Source: an uncultured Bacteroidales bacterium
GTDB lineage: Bacteria; Bacteroidota; Bacteroidia; Bacteroidales; UBA11471
Direction of reading: 5' to 3'
Assembly (NCBI GenBank): GCA_944325415.1
Contig: CALUZW010000004.1
Coordinates: forward strand, 96,616-160,615
DNA: 64,000 nucleotides
Part shown: piece after piece, positions 45,626-55,313 of the stretch
Position numbering within the stretch: the stretch's first letter is position 1
Layout: every line of letters begins with the position of its first letter
Program-made: the position numbers and the translations under genes
Notes under the pieces: generated by a model
The model's input: the letters and a program-made list of their open reading frames with translations, nothing else
The model's database searches: none
What the model was told of the DNA's origin: nothing

Positions 45626-46299
45626 GGCCGGGGGGTGTTGGGGGTTTGCGACACGACCCGGCCGTCGCGCAACTCAATCATGCGGTCGGAGAGGCGGGCC
45701 AATGTCTCGTCGTGGGTAACGATGAGAAACGTGTGGCCAAACTCCCTGCGCAGGTCGAAGAAGAGGTTGTGCAGCTCGGTCTTGTTCTGCGAGTCGAGGC
45801 TGCCCGAAGGCTCGTCGGCCAGGACAACGTCGGGGCGGTTTATCAGGGCGCGGGCCACGGCCACGCGCTGCTTCTCGCCACCGGAGAGCTGGGCCGGCTT
45901 GTGAGAGGCCCGGTCGGAGAGTCCCAGATAATCGAGCAGCTCGGCCGCCCGGCGGTGGGCTTCGGGACGGCCGGTGCGGGCAATAAGTGCCGGCAGCATG
46001 ACGTTTTCGAGGGCGGTAAATTCGGGCAGAAGCTGGTGAAACTGATAGATAAAGCCGATATGGCGGTTGCGGAAGGCCGAGAGCTCTTTCTCCCGCAAGT
46101 CAAAAGCCGACGCGCCGTCGAAGAGAATCTGTCCGCTATCGGGTTTTTCGAGCGTGCCCACGATTTGCAGGAGGGTGGTCTTGCCGGCGCCGCTGGCACC
46201 GACGATGGCGACAATCTCTCCCTTGCCGATGCGGGCATCGATGCCTTTCAGCACTTCGAGCCGGCCGAAACTTTTGTGTATGTTCTGTATCTCTATCAT
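45622..46299 (-). CDS. ABC transporter ATP-binding protein, LolD-like
   Basis: A 225-aa ATPase with Walker [11 protein letters not shown]-loop [10 protein letters not shown], signature LSGGEKQR and Walker [13 protein letters not shown]. Best match by pattern is LolD, which releases lipoproteins from the inner membrane, or a MacB-type exporter ATPase. The permease LolC/E is not in the window, so the specificity is inferred. It overlaps genes on both sides by 4 bp. Confidence 0.85.
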   Translation of the reverse strand: MIEIQNIHKSFGRLEVLKGIDARIGKGEIVAIVGASGAGKTTLLQIVGTLEKPDSGQILFDGASAFDLREKELSAFRNRHIGFIYQFHQLLPEFTALENVMLPALIARTGRPEAHRRAAELLDYLGLSDRASHKPAQLSGGEKQRVAVARALINRPDVVLADEPSGSLDSQNKTELHNLFFDLRREFGHTFLIVTHDETLARLSDRMIELRDGRVVSQTPNTPRP

Positions 46300-47012
46300 G
46301 CTTCCGATAATTGGCGTATCACATGGGCGGCCAGGTAGCAGCCAAACAGGGCGGGCAGGTACGACACCGTCCCGGTTACGGAACGCTTGTTGCGCTCACC
46401 CTCGACCGTGCGTATGGCCGAGGCTACGGGTTCCTCGGTAGAGTAGACGACCGTTACGCCGCGTTCGATGCCCGCGGCACGCAACCGCCGGCGCACCTCA
46501 CGCGCCAACCCGCAACGGCTGGTCTTTGAAATGTCGGCATAGGCCACGGCGGCCGGGTCGAGACGTGCGCCGGCCCCCATCGACGAAATCACGGGTACCT
46601 GCCGGCGCACACAGGCTGCCAGCAGAGCCACCTTGGGGGCAAGCGTATCGATGGCGTCGACGACAAAATCGAAGCCTCCGTCGAGGAGGGTCTCCACGTC
46701 GCCGGCTTCGAGATAACGGGCGCAAGCCTCTATGTGCAGGTGGGGGTTGATGTCGAGCAAGCGCTGTCGCAGGACATCGACCTTGGGCCGGCCCAGCGTC
46801 GAGCAGAGCGCCACCAACTGCCGGTTGAGGTTGGAAGCCTCCACCTCATCGGCATCGAGCAGGGTGATACGGCCCACGCCGGCACGCACTATCATCTCGG
46901 CGGCATAAGCCCCTACACCTCCTACGCCCACGACCAGCACGTGCGACTGTTGCAGGCGGGCAAGCGCCTCCTCTCCCACCAGGAGAGAGGTGCGCGACAA
47001 CCATTCTTCCAT
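46296..47012 (-). CDS. tcdA: tRNA threonylcarbamoyladenosine dehydratase (TcdA/CsdL)
   Basis: A 238-aa ThiF-fold enzyme cyclising t6A37 in ANN-decoding tRNAs. The nucleotide-binding motif is [14 protein letters not shown], followed by [17 protein letters not shown] and [16 protein letters not shown]. The catalytic Cys region is [10 protein letters not shown]. The ATG at 47012 ([13 protein letters not shown]) is used; the 30 codons upstream have no homology. Confidence 0.88.
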   Translation of the reverse strand: MEEWLSRTSLLVGEEALARLQQSHVLVVGVGGVGAYAAEMIVRAGVGRITLLDADEVEASNLNRQLVALCSTLGRPKVDVLRQRLLDINPHLHIEACARYLEAGDVETLLDGGFDFVVDAIDTLAPKVALLAACVRRQVPVISSMGAGARLDPAAVAYADISKTSRCGLAREVRRRLRAAGIERGVTVVYSTEEPVASAIRTVEGERNKRSVTGTVSYLPALFGCYLAAHVIRQLSEA

Positions 47013-47025
47013 CGGCCCGGAAATA

Positions 47026-48519
47026 TTATTTATATGCGGCAAACGAGGTCTGCGCCATATCGCCCGACCGCAGGAACTCTTCGTGGAAGGCATAGGCCGC
47101 ACTCAGGCAGTGGGGCGTGTGGCCCTTCTTGCCGAGAGCGAGGTATTCGCGCAGGAGAGGACGGTACATGGGGTGGGCACAGTTTTCGATGATGAGCTCA
47201 GCACGCTCGTGCGGATTCTTGCCCCGCAGGTCGGCAACGCCATATTCCGTAACAATTACGTTGACCGAGTGTTCGCTGTGGTCGAGGTGCGACACCATGG
47301 GTACGATGGCGCTTATCTTTCCGCCTTTGGCCACGGAGGGGCAGGTAAATATCGAGATGTAGGCGTTGCGGGTGAAGTCGGCCGAACCGCCGATACCGTT
47401 CATCATCTTCGTACCGGTAACGTGGGTACTGTTCACATTGCCGAAGATATCGGCTTCGAGAGCCGTGTTGATGGTAATCAGCCCCAGACGGCGCACCAGC
47501 TCGGGGTTGTTGCTTATCTCACCGGGACGCAGCACAATCTTGTCGCGGAAGAAGTCGAGGTCGTTATACACCTCCTGCATCACCTTGTCGCTGACCGTGA
47601 GCGAGCAGCTGCTGGCAAAGGTACAGCGGCCCTCGCGCAGGAGCCCGATGACCGAGTCTTGTATCACTTCGGTGTACATCTGGAAGGGGGGGATATGGGG
47701 GTTCTTGCCGAGAAAGCCCAGTACGGCGTTGGCAATGTTGCCCACACCCGACTGTATAGGCAGGAACTCCTGCGGGATAAGTCCGGCTTGGAGTTGTGCG
47801 GTGAGGAAGTCGCTCACGTTGCGTCCGATGCTCATGGTTACCTCGTCGCTGTGGGCAAACTCCTTCACGCCATCGGGAATGTTGGTCTCGACAATACCCA
47901 CAATCTTGGCCGGGTCGACCTGTATGTAGGGGGTACCCACGCGGTCGGAGGGGCGATAAACGGGTATTTCACGCCGGTAGGGAGGATCGGCCGGCTGGTA
48001 GATGTCGTGAAATCCGGCCAGTTCTTTGGGGTTATGAGCATTAACCTCTATGATGATTTTGTCGGCCAACTGGCATACGGTGGGAGCAATACCCACGCCG
48101 GGGCCGAGATAGATTTTTCCGTCGTCGGTTACCGACGAAGCCTCGATGACGGCTACCTGTATCTTGCCCAATGCACCGTAACGCAGCATCTGCGCCAGCT
48201 CCGAGAGATGCACGTCGCAATAAGATATCTCTCCGGCATTGATGGCAGCGCGCGAATCGGGACACGACTGGTAGGGGGTGCGGAACTTTATGGCCTTGGC
48301 CCGGGAGAGGGCACCGTCGAGGTGATCGCTGGTAGAGGCACCGGTGAAGACACCGATGCGGAAGGGACGTCCGGCGGCATGCTCGGCTTCGGCCCGGCGA
48401 GCTATGGCTTCGGGCACTACTTTGGGTGTTCCGGCAGCGGTAAAACCGCCGAATCCCACATTGTCATCATTCTGTACATACAAGGCAGCCTCATCGGCCG
48501 TAATCACTTTAAAACTCAT
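47026..48519 (-). CDS. Acetyl-CoA hydrolase/succinyl-CoA:acetate (propionate) CoA-transferase
   Basis: A 497-aa CoA transferase of the Cat1/ScpC family. Motifs are NVGFGGFTAAGTPK, the catalytic Glu in MYTEVIQDS and GIGGSADFTRNA. With MeaB this fits formation or salvage of propionate or succinate in fermentation, with CoA passed between succinate, acetate and propionate. The direction cannot be read from sequence. It lies 13 bp before tcdA. Confidence 0.92.
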   Translation of the reverse strand: MSFKVITADEAALYVQNDDNVGFGGFTAAGTPKVVPEAIARRAEAEHAAGRPFRIGVFTGASTSDHLDGALSRAKAIKFRTPYQSCPDSRAAINAGEISYCDVHLSELAQMLRYGALGKIQVAVIEASSVTDDGKIYLGPGVGIAPTVCQLADKIIIEVNAHNPKELAGFHDIYQPADPPYRREIPVYRPSDRVGTPYIQVDPAKIVGIVETNIPDGVKEFAHSDEVTMSIGRNVSDFLTAQLQAGLIPQEFLPIQSGVGNIANAVLGFLGKNPHIPPFQMYTEVIQDSVIGLLREGRCTFASSCSLTVSDKVMQEVYNDLDFFRDKIVLRPGEISNNPELVRRLGLITINTALEADIFGNVNSTHVTGTKMMNGIGGSADFTRNAYISIFTCPSVAKGGKISAIVPMVSHLDHSEHSVNVIVTEYGVADLRGKNPHERAELIIENCAHPMYRPLLREYLALGKKGHTPHCLSAAYAFHEEFLRSGDMAQTSFAAYK

Positions 48520-48537
48520 ATTTTCGTTTTTTTTATT

Positions 48538-49059
48538 TCAGTATTTCCTGTTCCATATCTCCGAAGCGATGAAGGCACGACGCCACTCCTCGGGGGTCGT
48601 GAGAGGTGCAGCCTCTCCGTCGCAGGGCGGGGCCGCAGAGGCAGCGGGCTTTTCACACGCTGTAGCCGCACGCTCCTCCCGAAGGGCAGCCGTCTCGGGC
48701 ATCTCGCCCTCGACCTTGCGGCGGAAAGATTCGCGGGCCTCGGCTGCCGGCGCCATGGCACCGGCCAGCTCGTCGGCCAAAATGGGTTTATGCCCGGCCG
48801 GCGTCACGACTACCGGCTTCTCCGGCTCGGACCGGCGACTTTCCTGCGGACGCTCTTCACGTTCGGGTACCGGGGGCGGGGTAATCCCGGCCAACTGTTG
48901 CCACAGCTCTTCGAGGCTACGGGGCGACTCATTGTCTCCGCGACGGACCTCTTCGCCATCGTACTCTTGCGCATTATTGCGCTGCTTGCTGGCACTCTTC
49001 ACCAGCGAATAGCCGACATATCCGAAAATAAGTATCAGATAAAGCCACAGATTGTCCAT
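48538..49059 (-). CDS. Membrane-anchored hypothetical protein
   Basis: A 173-aa protein with one N-terminal membrane helix (LWLYLILIFGYVGYSLV), then a long charged, proline-rich region and a short C-terminal helix (TPEEWRRAFIASEIWNRKY). Likely a small inner-membrane protein with a cytoplasmic tail. I recognise no family. It starts the minus-strand run ending at 44668. Confidence 0.6.
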   Translation of the reverse strand: MDNLWLYLILIFGYVGYSLVKSASKQRNNAQEYDGEEVRRGDNESPRSLEELWQQLAGITPPPVPEREERPQESRRSEPEKPVVVTPAGHKPILADELAGAMAPAAEARESFRRKVEGEMPETAALREERAATACEKPAASAAPPCDGEAAPLTTPEEWRRAFIASEIWNRKY

Positions 49060-49362
49060 CGCTTTTTGTATTTTTGTCCGTGTAAAAATACATATTGTCT
49101 GTTGAAAAACAAAATTCCGACACGCCCAAAAAATTTAGGGCGGTTTCACAACCACCCTAAACGAATTTAACCTAAACCTTAACTATGAAAAAATTTCATA
49201 TGAAGTTATGGCAAAGATAATAAATTTATTTCATATCCAAATTTTTTAGAGCATTTTTCTACAAAAAAGCATTTAAAATAGATAAAAAATAAGATAAAAC
49301 GAATAAATATCCTCTCTTCTTAAAAAGTTTTCCAATATTTGCACACCCATATATCCTACCCC
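49060..49362. other. AT-rich intergenic region before miaB
   Basis: This 303-bp gap has an exact plus-strand TATTTTTG at 49069-49076, far from miaB, and a one-base-off AATATTTG at 49334-49341 about 21 bp before its ATG. No coding frame or RNA structure was recognised. Confidence 0.35.
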
Positions 49363-50694
49363 ATGAACGAAAAGAAACTCTTTATCGAGACATACGGTTG
49401 CCAGATGAACATGGCCGACAGCGAAGTGGTGGCCTCTATCATGAAAATGGCCGGCTACTCCCTGTGCGAAAACATCGAAGAGGCCGACGCCATTTTTGTG
49501 AACACCTGTTCGATACGCGACAACGCCGAGCAGAGGGTCATTGCCCGCCTGCAATACTTCCACTCGTTGCGCCGTAAAAACAAGCACCTCATCGTGGGCG
49601 TACTCGGCTGTATGGCCGAGCGGGTGAAAGAGTCGCTCCTGAACGAACATCACGCCGACCTCGTCGTAGGACCCGACGCCTACCTCGACCTGCCGCACCT
49701 CGTGGCCGCTGTCGAGAACGGAGAGAAGGCCATCAACGTGGAGCTGTCGACCACCGAGACCTACAAACAGGTGATTCCCACCCGCATCGGGGGCAACCGC
49801 ATCTCGGGCTTCATCTCCATCATGCGGGGGTGCAACAACTTCTGTTCCTACTGCATCGTGCCCTATACCCGCGGCCGTGAACGCAGCCGCGAACCCGAAA
49901 GCATCTTGCAGGAGTTGCAGGAGCTGCGCCGCCAGGGATTCAAAGAGGCTACCCTGCTGGGACAGAATGTCAACTCCTACCGATATACCGAGGCCGACGG
50001 CCGCATTATCGACTTTCCCGCCCTGCTCGCCATCGTGGCCGAGGCGGCTCCCGACATGCGCATACGCTTCACCACCTCACACCCCAAGGACATGAGCGAC
50101 GAGACCCTGCACACCATTGCCCGCTACCCCAACCTGTGCCGCCACATACATCTGCCGGTACAGTCGGGCAACAACCGTATTCTCTCCCTGATGAACCGCA
50201 AATACACGCGCGAATGGTATCTCGACCGCATCGCCGCCATACGCCGCATACTGCCCGACTGCGGCATTTCGAGCGACCTCTTTGCCGGCTTCCACTCCGA
50301 GAGCGAAGCGGAGTTTGCCGACACCCTCTCGCTCATGCAGGAGGTGGGTTTCGACAGCTCGTTCCTCTTCAAGTACTCCGAACGTCCCGGTACCTACGCC
50401 GCCCGCAACCTGCCCGACGATGTGCCCGAAGAGGTAAAGATAGAGCGTCTGCAACGCATGATCGACCTGCAAAACGAACTCTCCCTCGCCAGCAACCGCC
50501 GCGACGTAGGACACACCTTCGAGGTACTCGTCGAGGGGTTCTCCCGCCGCTCCCGCGAACAGTTGTGCGGCCGCACCCAGCAGAACAAGATGGTGGTCTT
50601 CCCCCGCATCGAGGGTGTCAAGGCAGGCGACTTCGTGTCGGTGCGCATCACCGACGCCTCATCGGCTACACTGCTGGGCGAAGGGGTGGCCTGA
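49363..50694 (+). CDS. miaB: tRNA-2-methylthio-N6-dimethylallyladenosine synthase MiaB
   Basis: A 443-aa radical SAM methylthiotransferase acting on A37 of tRNAs. The first cluster cysteines are in TYGCQMN, FVNTCSI and VGVLGCM; the radical SAM triad is in CNNFCSYCIVPYTRGRERS. A TRAM domain closes it (TFEVLVEGFSRR). The upstream in-frame codon at 49339 is dropped because MNEKKLFIETYG is the family start. Confidence 0.95.
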   Translation: MNEKKLFIETYGCQMNMADSEVVASIMKMAGYSLCENIEEADAIFVNTCSIRDNAEQRVIARLQYFHSLRRKNKHLIVGVLGCMAERVKESLLNEHHADLVVGPDAYLDLPHLVAAVENGEKAINVELSTTETYKQVIPTRIGGNRISGFISIMRGCNNFCSYCIVPYTRGRERSREPESILQELQELRRQGFKEATLLGQNVNSYRYTEADGRIIDFPALLAIVAEAAPDMRIRFTTSHPKDMSDETLHTIARYPNLCRHIHLPVQSGNNRILSLMNRKYTREWYLDRIAAIRRILPDCGISSDLFAGFHSESEAEFADTLSLMQEVGFDSSFLFKYSERPGTYAARNLPDDVPEEVKIERLQRMIDLQNELSLASNRRDVGHTFEVLVEGFSRRSREQLCGRTQQNKMVVFPRIEGVKAGDFVSVRITDASSATLLGEGVA

Positions 50695-50720
50695 ACCCTA
50701 CTGCCTGTTAAAGCATAAAA

Positions 50721-50752
50721 AAACACCTGCCGCTTTTGCGGCAGGTGTTTTT
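50721..50752. terminator. Bidirectional terminator between miaB and folK
   Basis: A 13-bp perfect stem (50721-50733 with 50738-50750) and a TTTT loop carry A-runs on the left and T-runs on the right, serving miaB and the convergent folK operon. Confidence 0.92.
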
Positions 50753-50843
50753 TGTTTCTACTTCCACCCTCTCCACCGAAAATAGCCGGGAAACCCGGCA
50801 TGAGGCCGGCCCGTTCCCGGCAGGGATAAAAACACGGGGAGGG

Positions 50844-51305
50844 TCAGAGCCCGGCGAGCAACTGCGACACACTCTTCTGCAACAAGGGGTGTTGCAGGTC
50901 GGGCGCAATCTCGCAAAGGGGTTCGAGTACAAACCTCCGCAGGTGGAGGCGCGGATGGGGCAACGTGAGAGAAGGGGTATCGACCACGGTATCGCCCACA
51001 AAGAGCAGGTCGATGTCGATGGTGCGGTCGGCATACCGGCCGTCGACACTCTTGCTGGTACGGCCCAGGTCGCACTCGATGCGCTGTGCGACGGCAAGCA
51101 GGGCCTCGGCCGTGAGCGAGGTTTCAAGCGCCAGCGCCACATTGAGAAAGGGGTGCGGCGAGGAGAAGCCCCAGGGCTCGGTCTCGTAGAGCGACGAGAG
51201 AGCCGTGACGGCTCCGGCCCGGCAGGAAAGGGCAGCGACCGCCTCCTGTATGTAGCGGAAGCGGTCGCCGAGATTGGAACCAAGCGACAGATAGGCGGTG
51301 GCCAT
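50844..51305 (-). CDS. folK: 2-amino-4-hydroxy-6-hydroxymethyldihydropteridine pyrophosphokinase
   Basis: A 153-aa folate enzyme passing pyrophosphate from ATP to the pterin. Motifs are YLSLGSNLGDR, LYETEPWG, NRTIDIDLL-type DRTIDIDLLF and LPHPRLHLRRFVL. It starts 4 bp after queA and ends the operon. Confidence 0.94.
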   Translation of the reverse strand: MATAYLSLGSNLGDRFRYIQEAVAALSCRAGAVTALSSLYETEPWGFSSPHPFLNVALALETSLTAEALLAVAQRIECDLGRTSKSVDGRYADRTIDIDLLFVGDTVVDTPSLTLPHPRLHLRRFVLEPLCEIAPDLQHPLLQKSVSQLLAGL

Positions 51306-51309
51306 GACG

Positions 51310-52359
51310 TCAGAATATGAGCATGGCGTCGCCGTAGGCGCCGAAATGATACCCCTCTTTGAGGGCCGTCTCGTAGGCCTCAAACACCAGCTCATATCCG
51401 CCGAAGGCAGCTACCATCATGAGCATCGTGGAGTAGGGCATGTGGAAATTGGATACAAGGCTTGTCGCCACGGTAAAGTCGTAGGGGGGGAAGATGAACT
51501 TGTTGGTCCAGCCGTCGTAGGGCTTCATGTGGCCGTCGGTGCTTACCGTGCTCTCGATGGCGCGCATCACCGAAGTGCCTATGGCGCAGACGTGCCGTCC
51601 CTCGTCTTTGGCCCGGTTGACAATCTCCACCATTTCGGGAGTAACAATCATCTGCTCCGAGTCCATCTTGTGCTTGGTAAGATCTTCGACATCGATTTCG
51701 CGGAAGTTTCCGAGACCCGAGTGGAGGGTGAGAAATGCCGAGTCGATGCCCTTAATCTCCATGCGTTTCATCAGCTCGCGGCTGAAATGGAGACCGGCTG
51801 CGGGAGCAACCACGGCCCCTTCGTTACGGGCAAAGATGGTCTGGTAGCGCTCGAAGTCTTCGGGCTCGGAGGGACGGTTGATGTAACGGGGAAGTGGCGG
51901 CTCGCCAAGTTTGTAGAGAGCCTCCTTGAACTCTTCGTGCGTACCGTCGAAGAGGAAGCGCAGCGTGCGGCCGCGCGAGGTGGTGTTGTCGATAACCTCG
52001 GCCACCATCGAGTCGTCTTCGCCGAAATAGAGTTTGTTGCCGATGCGTATCTTACGGGCAGGATCGACGAGAACGTCCCACAGGCGGTGTTCTTCGTTGA
52101 GCTCGCGCAGGAGGAAGACTTCGATTTTGGCACCGGTCTTCTCCTTGTTTCCATAGAGCAGGGCCGGGAACACACGGGTGTCGTTGAAGACAAAAAGGTC
52201 GTGTTCGTCGAAGTAATTGATAATCTCCTTGAAGATACAATGTTCTATCGTACCCGTTTTGCGATTGACTACCATGAGTCGCGACTCGTCGCGGTTCTTG
52301 GCCGGATACTTGGAGATTTGCTCGTCGGTAAGTTTAAACTTGAACTGCGATAACTTCAT
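51310..52359 (-). CDS. queA: S-adenosylmethionine:tRNA ribosyltransferase-isomerase
   Basis: A 349-aa enzyme of queuosine synthesis, moving the ribosyl group of SAM onto preQ1 in tRNA. It shows the N-terminal [20 protein letters not shown], the central PPLPRYINR and [11 protein letters not shown], and GLGNFREI motifs. The ATG at 52359 ([10 protein letters not shown]) is chosen over a non-homologous extension. It lies 16 bp after truB. Confidence 0.95.
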   Translation of the reverse strand: MKLSQFKFKLTDEQISKYPAKNRDESRLMVVNRKTGTIEHCIFKEIINYFDEHDLFVFNDTRVFPALLYGNKEKTGAKIEVFLLRELNEEHRLWDVLVDPARKIRIGNKLYFGEDDSMVAEVIDNTTSRGRTLRFLFDGTHEEFKEALYKLGEPPLPRYINRPSEPEDFERYQTIFARNEGAVVAPAAGLHFSRELMKRMEIKGIDSAFLTLHSGLGNFREIDVEDLTKHKMDSEQMIVTPEMVEIVNRAKDEGRHVCAIGTSVMRAIESTVSTDGHMKPYDGWTNKFIFPPYDFTVATSLVSNFHMPYSTMLMMVAAFGGYELVFEAYETALKEGYHFGAYGDAMLIF

Positions 52360-52375
52360 TCTCTTATCTGATTTT

Positions 52376-53095
52376 TTAATTTTCCAATTTTTCGGTGGCA
52401 CTGCCGGTTGAGACGGCCTCGGCCACGATGCGCTCTATGTCGTCGGCCGCGAGGCAGCGGTCGAGCGTTACATCGCCCACACGAGTACGCACAAGCCCGG
52501 TGAGGTGTGCTCCGCTGCCGAGGGCCTCGCCCAGGTCGCGGGCCAGGGCCCGTATGTAGGTGCCCTTGCTGCACACGATGCGTATGCGCAGGCTCTCGGG
52601 CGAGAAGTCGAGCAACTCTATTTCGTCGATGACCAGCTCTTTGGGTTTCAGCTCCACAGCCTGCCCCTTGCGGGCCATCTTGTAGGCGCGACGTCCGTCG
52701 ACCTTGCAGGCCGAGAAGGCGGGCGGCACCTGACTGATGGTGCCGACAAAGCGGGTCAACGTTTGCTCGACCAACTCCCGGGTGATGTGTTCGGTGGGAT
52801 AGGTGGCGTCGACCTCGGTTTCCAGGTCGTGCGAGGGAGTGGTGGCACCGAGGCGCAGGGTGGCGACATACTCCTTGGTCTGGTACTGGAAGCTCTCGAT
52901 GAGCTTGGTCGCCTTTCCGGTGCATATAATCATCACGCCCGAGGCCAACGGGTCGAGCGTACCTGCGTGGCCCACTTTTATCTTTTTGATGTCGAGGGCC
53001 CGCGATATGGCGTTGCGCAGGGTCTTCACCAGCTTGAACGAGGTCCAGTGCAACGGCTTGTCGAAGTATAGTATCTCTCCTTCTTGAAAATTCAT
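52376..53095 (-). CDS. truB: tRNA pseudouridine(55) synthase TruB
   Basis: A 239-aa enzyme forming pseudouridine-55 of tRNAs. Catalytic Asp is in [16 protein letters not shown]; other motifs are [19 protein letters not shown] and [19 protein letters not shown]. Starts at 53095 (MNFQEGE); the in-frame ATG four codons upstream is an alternative. Confidence 0.95.
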   Translation of the reverse strand: MNFQEGEILYFDKPLHWTSFKLVKTLRNAISRALDIKKIKVGHAGTLDPLASGVMIICTGKATKLIESFQYQTKEYVATLRLGATTPSHDLETEVDATYPTEHITRELVEQTLTRFVGTISQVPPAFSACKVDGRRAYKMARKGQAVELKPKELVIDEIELLDFSPESLRIRIVCSKGTYIRALARDLGEALGSGAHLTGLVRTRVGDVTLDRCLAADDIERIVAEAVSTGSATEKLEN

Positions 53096-53150
53096 CTTTA
53101 CTCTCATTGACGCCGGGGACGAGCGGTAGAGCCCCCGGTGCGGTTCAGGT

Positions 53151-53948
53151 TCAGGCCAGCAACGAACGTCCTATGCAGAAGGCGGCCATCAGCACGCAAT
53201 AGAGGGCAAACCACACGAGCTTGCCGTTCTGTACGAGCCGCAGCATCCACTTGCAGGCTACACAGCCCGACACAAAGGCGGCGAGGAAGCCCACAATCAT
53301 GGCCGAGACGGGTATGCCCGATTCGGCCGGCGACATTTCGCCCTTCATCAGGCCGAGGAAGGCCTCGCCCAATATGGGGATTATCACCATGAGAAACGAG
53401 AAACGGGCCACCTGCTCTTTCTTGTCGCCGAGCATGAGCCCGGTGGCAATCGTCGAGCCCGAACGGGAGAGTCCCGGCATCACGGCACAGGCCTGGGCCA
53501 GACCGATGATGAAGGCGTCGCGGTAGGAGATGGTCTCTTTCTTGCGGGGACGGGCATAGTGGGCAAAGGTGAGCAGCAGGGCCGTTACCAGCAGCATGAT
53601 GCCCACCACGAGCAGACCGTTTCCGAACACACTCTCAACGGCATCCTTGAAGAAGACACCCACGATACCTACGGGTATCATCGAGAGGAATATCTTGGCT
53701 ACATATTGTGTCTCGTCGTTCCAGCGGAAACGGAACACGCCGGTAAAGAGTCCGGCAATTTCGCGCCACAGCACCACCAGCGTACTGCACACCGTAGCGG
53801 CGTGTACCAGCACGGCAAAGGTGAGATTGTCGCTGCCCTTAATGCCCAGCAGGTCGTTGGCTATTTCGAGGTGCCCGCTGCTGCTCACGGGCAGGTATTC
53901 GGTGAGACCCTGTATGAGTCCCAGCCACAGAGCATCGATCCAGGTCAT
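53151..53948 (-). CDS. uppP: Undecaprenyl-diphosphatase (BacA/UppP)
   Basis: A 265-aa multi-spanning inner-membrane phosphatase regenerating undecaprenyl phosphate for cell-wall synthesis; overexpression gives bacitracin resistance in other bacteria. The two signature loops are [17 protein letters not shown] and [17 protein letters not shown]. It overlaps the DUF3098 stop by 4 bp, implying coupling. Confidence 0.95.
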   Translation of the reverse strand: MTWIDALWLGLIQGLTEYLPVSSSGHLEIANDLLGIKGSDNLTFAVLVHAATVCSTLVVLWREIAGLFTGVFRFRWNDETQYVAKIFLSMIPVGIVGVFFKDAVESVFGNGLLVVGIMLLVTALLLTFAHYARPRKKETISYRDAFIIGLAQACAVMPGLSRSGSTIATGLMLGDKKEQVARFSFLMVIIPILGEAFLGLMKGEMSPAESGIPVSAMIVGFLAAFVSGCVACKWMLRLVQNGKLVWFALYCVLMAAFCIGRSLLA

Positions 53949-54244
53949 TCTTTTTCGGAGTTATGTTTCTTTTCGGGGTCCTTATAGAGAATGGCAAACA
54001 CCATGAACACAAAGCCGAGGAAAGCTATCGTGGGTGCCAGCACAATGCGGCGGAAGCTGAATATCTCGGGATTGTAATGTTCGGGGGTAGAACCGGGGCC
54101 GGCCATGAGGGCAAATCCCAGAATGATGACGACAAAAGCCACTCCTATGAGCAACAGATTGCGACGTCCCAGCGCAAACAGCCGGGGATCGGTCTTTTCA
54201 GATTTTCTTCCCATCGCGGGAGAAACGACTCTTCCTGTTTTCAT
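53945..54244 (-). CDS. DUF3098 membrane protein
   Basis: A 99-aa protein with two membrane helices ([20 protein letters not shown] and [18 protein letters not shown]) and charged ends, the DUF3098 pattern. It is always found in Bacteroidetes between ftsX and uppP. The start at 54244 (MKTGRVV) is used; ATG at 54214 is a credible alternative. Function unknown. Confidence 0.85.
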   Translation of the reverse strand: MKTGRVVSPAMGRKSEKTDPRLFALGRRNLLLIGVAFVVIILGFALMAGPGSTPEHYNPEIFSFRRIVLAPTIAFLGFVFMVFAILYKDPEKKHNSEKE

Positions 54245-54270
54245 GTTTTATTCTATAAGACTATTATTGA

Positions 54271-55152
54271 TTACATGTAATAGAGCTTGTCGTGGTCGGT
54301 GCGCAAATAGCGCCCCACGGCAATGCGTGCGGCCAAATACGACAGTACGATGCCGGCCACCACGATACCGGCGGCAATGGCGAGCAACACCTCCCGGTCG
54401 AGCAGCGAAGCAAATCCTCTCAACTCGCGACTCATGTAATAGAGAACGGCCCCCAGCAGGGCATCGGCGATAAGGGCACCGAAAATGCCGTTGACTATGT
54501 GCGAGCGCACAAAGGGGCGGCGTATGAACGCCGGCTTGGCTCCCACCAGTTCCATCGTGTGAAGCAAGAAACGCTTGGAATAGGCCACGAGACTTACCGT
54601 GTTGGCAATCAGTACAAAGGAGATGATGGTCATCACCACCGCTATGCCGGCCAGTATCATACCGATGAGCCGCAGGTTGTCGTTGACCAGCTCGATAAGG
54701 TCTTTCTGATAGGAAATATTCTCGATATAGGGATAGGCGCTGCGCAGGGTCTTGTCGATTTCGGCCAGGCGGGCAGCGTCGGCATAATCGTTGTGGAGCT
54801 TCACCTCAAACGAGGGGCGCAACGGATTGTATCCCAGCAAGTCTTCGGGATTCTCACCCAGCTCCACATAGAGTTCGCGCAAGGCGTCGGCCTTGGAGAT
54901 GTACTGTACCCGCCGCGCATAGGGCGCTGCCGTAAGACGCTTCTGCAACGTCTTGACCTGGGCGTCGGTAACGTTCTCGTCGAGAACGATGGAGAAGCCC
55001 ATGTTTTCACGCACATAGCGGGTGAGCTGTGTAGCCATGACACCCATGAATGCTATGATTCCCAAGAGAAAGAGCACCAGCGATGTGCTGATGGTCGAGG
55101 TAAGCCGCGCTCCGAAAAAGGAGTTATGTTTTTTCTTTTTCGATTTTGCCAT
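54271..55152 (-). CDS. ftsX: Cell division protein FtsX (permease-like)
   Basis: A 293-aa inner-membrane protein that with FtsE couples division to peptidoglycan hydrolysis. A basic start (MAKSKKKKHN) leads to a membrane helix, a periplasmic domain (about residues 45-160, MGFSIVLDENVTD) and three more helices (LAGIAVVMTIISFVLIANTV). ftsE is not next to it. Confidence 0.94.
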   Translation of the reverse strand: MAKSKKKKHNSFFGARLTSTISTSLVLFLLGIIAFMGVMATQLTRYVRENMGFSIVLDENVTDAQVKTLQKRLTAAPYARRVQYISKADALRELYVELGENPEDLLGYNPLRPSFEVKLHNDYADAARLAEIDKTLRSAYPYIENISYQKDLIELVNDNLRLIGMILAGIAVVMTIISFVLIANTVSLVAYSKRFLLHTMELVGAKPAFIRRPFVRSHIVNGIFGALIADALLGAVLYYMSRELRGFASLLDREVLLAIAAGIVVAGIVLSYLAARIAVGRYLRTDHDKLYYM

Positions 55153-55313
55153 GTTCTTTCGTCGCCTTTGTCAGGCAAAGCATTTGTCTCCGACGGGAGA
55201 AGTCGCCCGGCGATTTCCGCGAAAGACAATTCTACCCGTAATTTCCTGCAAAAGAACAAATAATATATGAAATTTCCGTCGGGTATTTTATTTTTTTAAC
55301 ACAAATACATTTC

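Noticed and set aside
46990..49170. Long plus-strand open frame opposite the CoA transferase and its neighbours
   Set aside because: It is antisense to well-recognised genes and has no family similarity; GC-rich coding DNA often opens the opposite frame.
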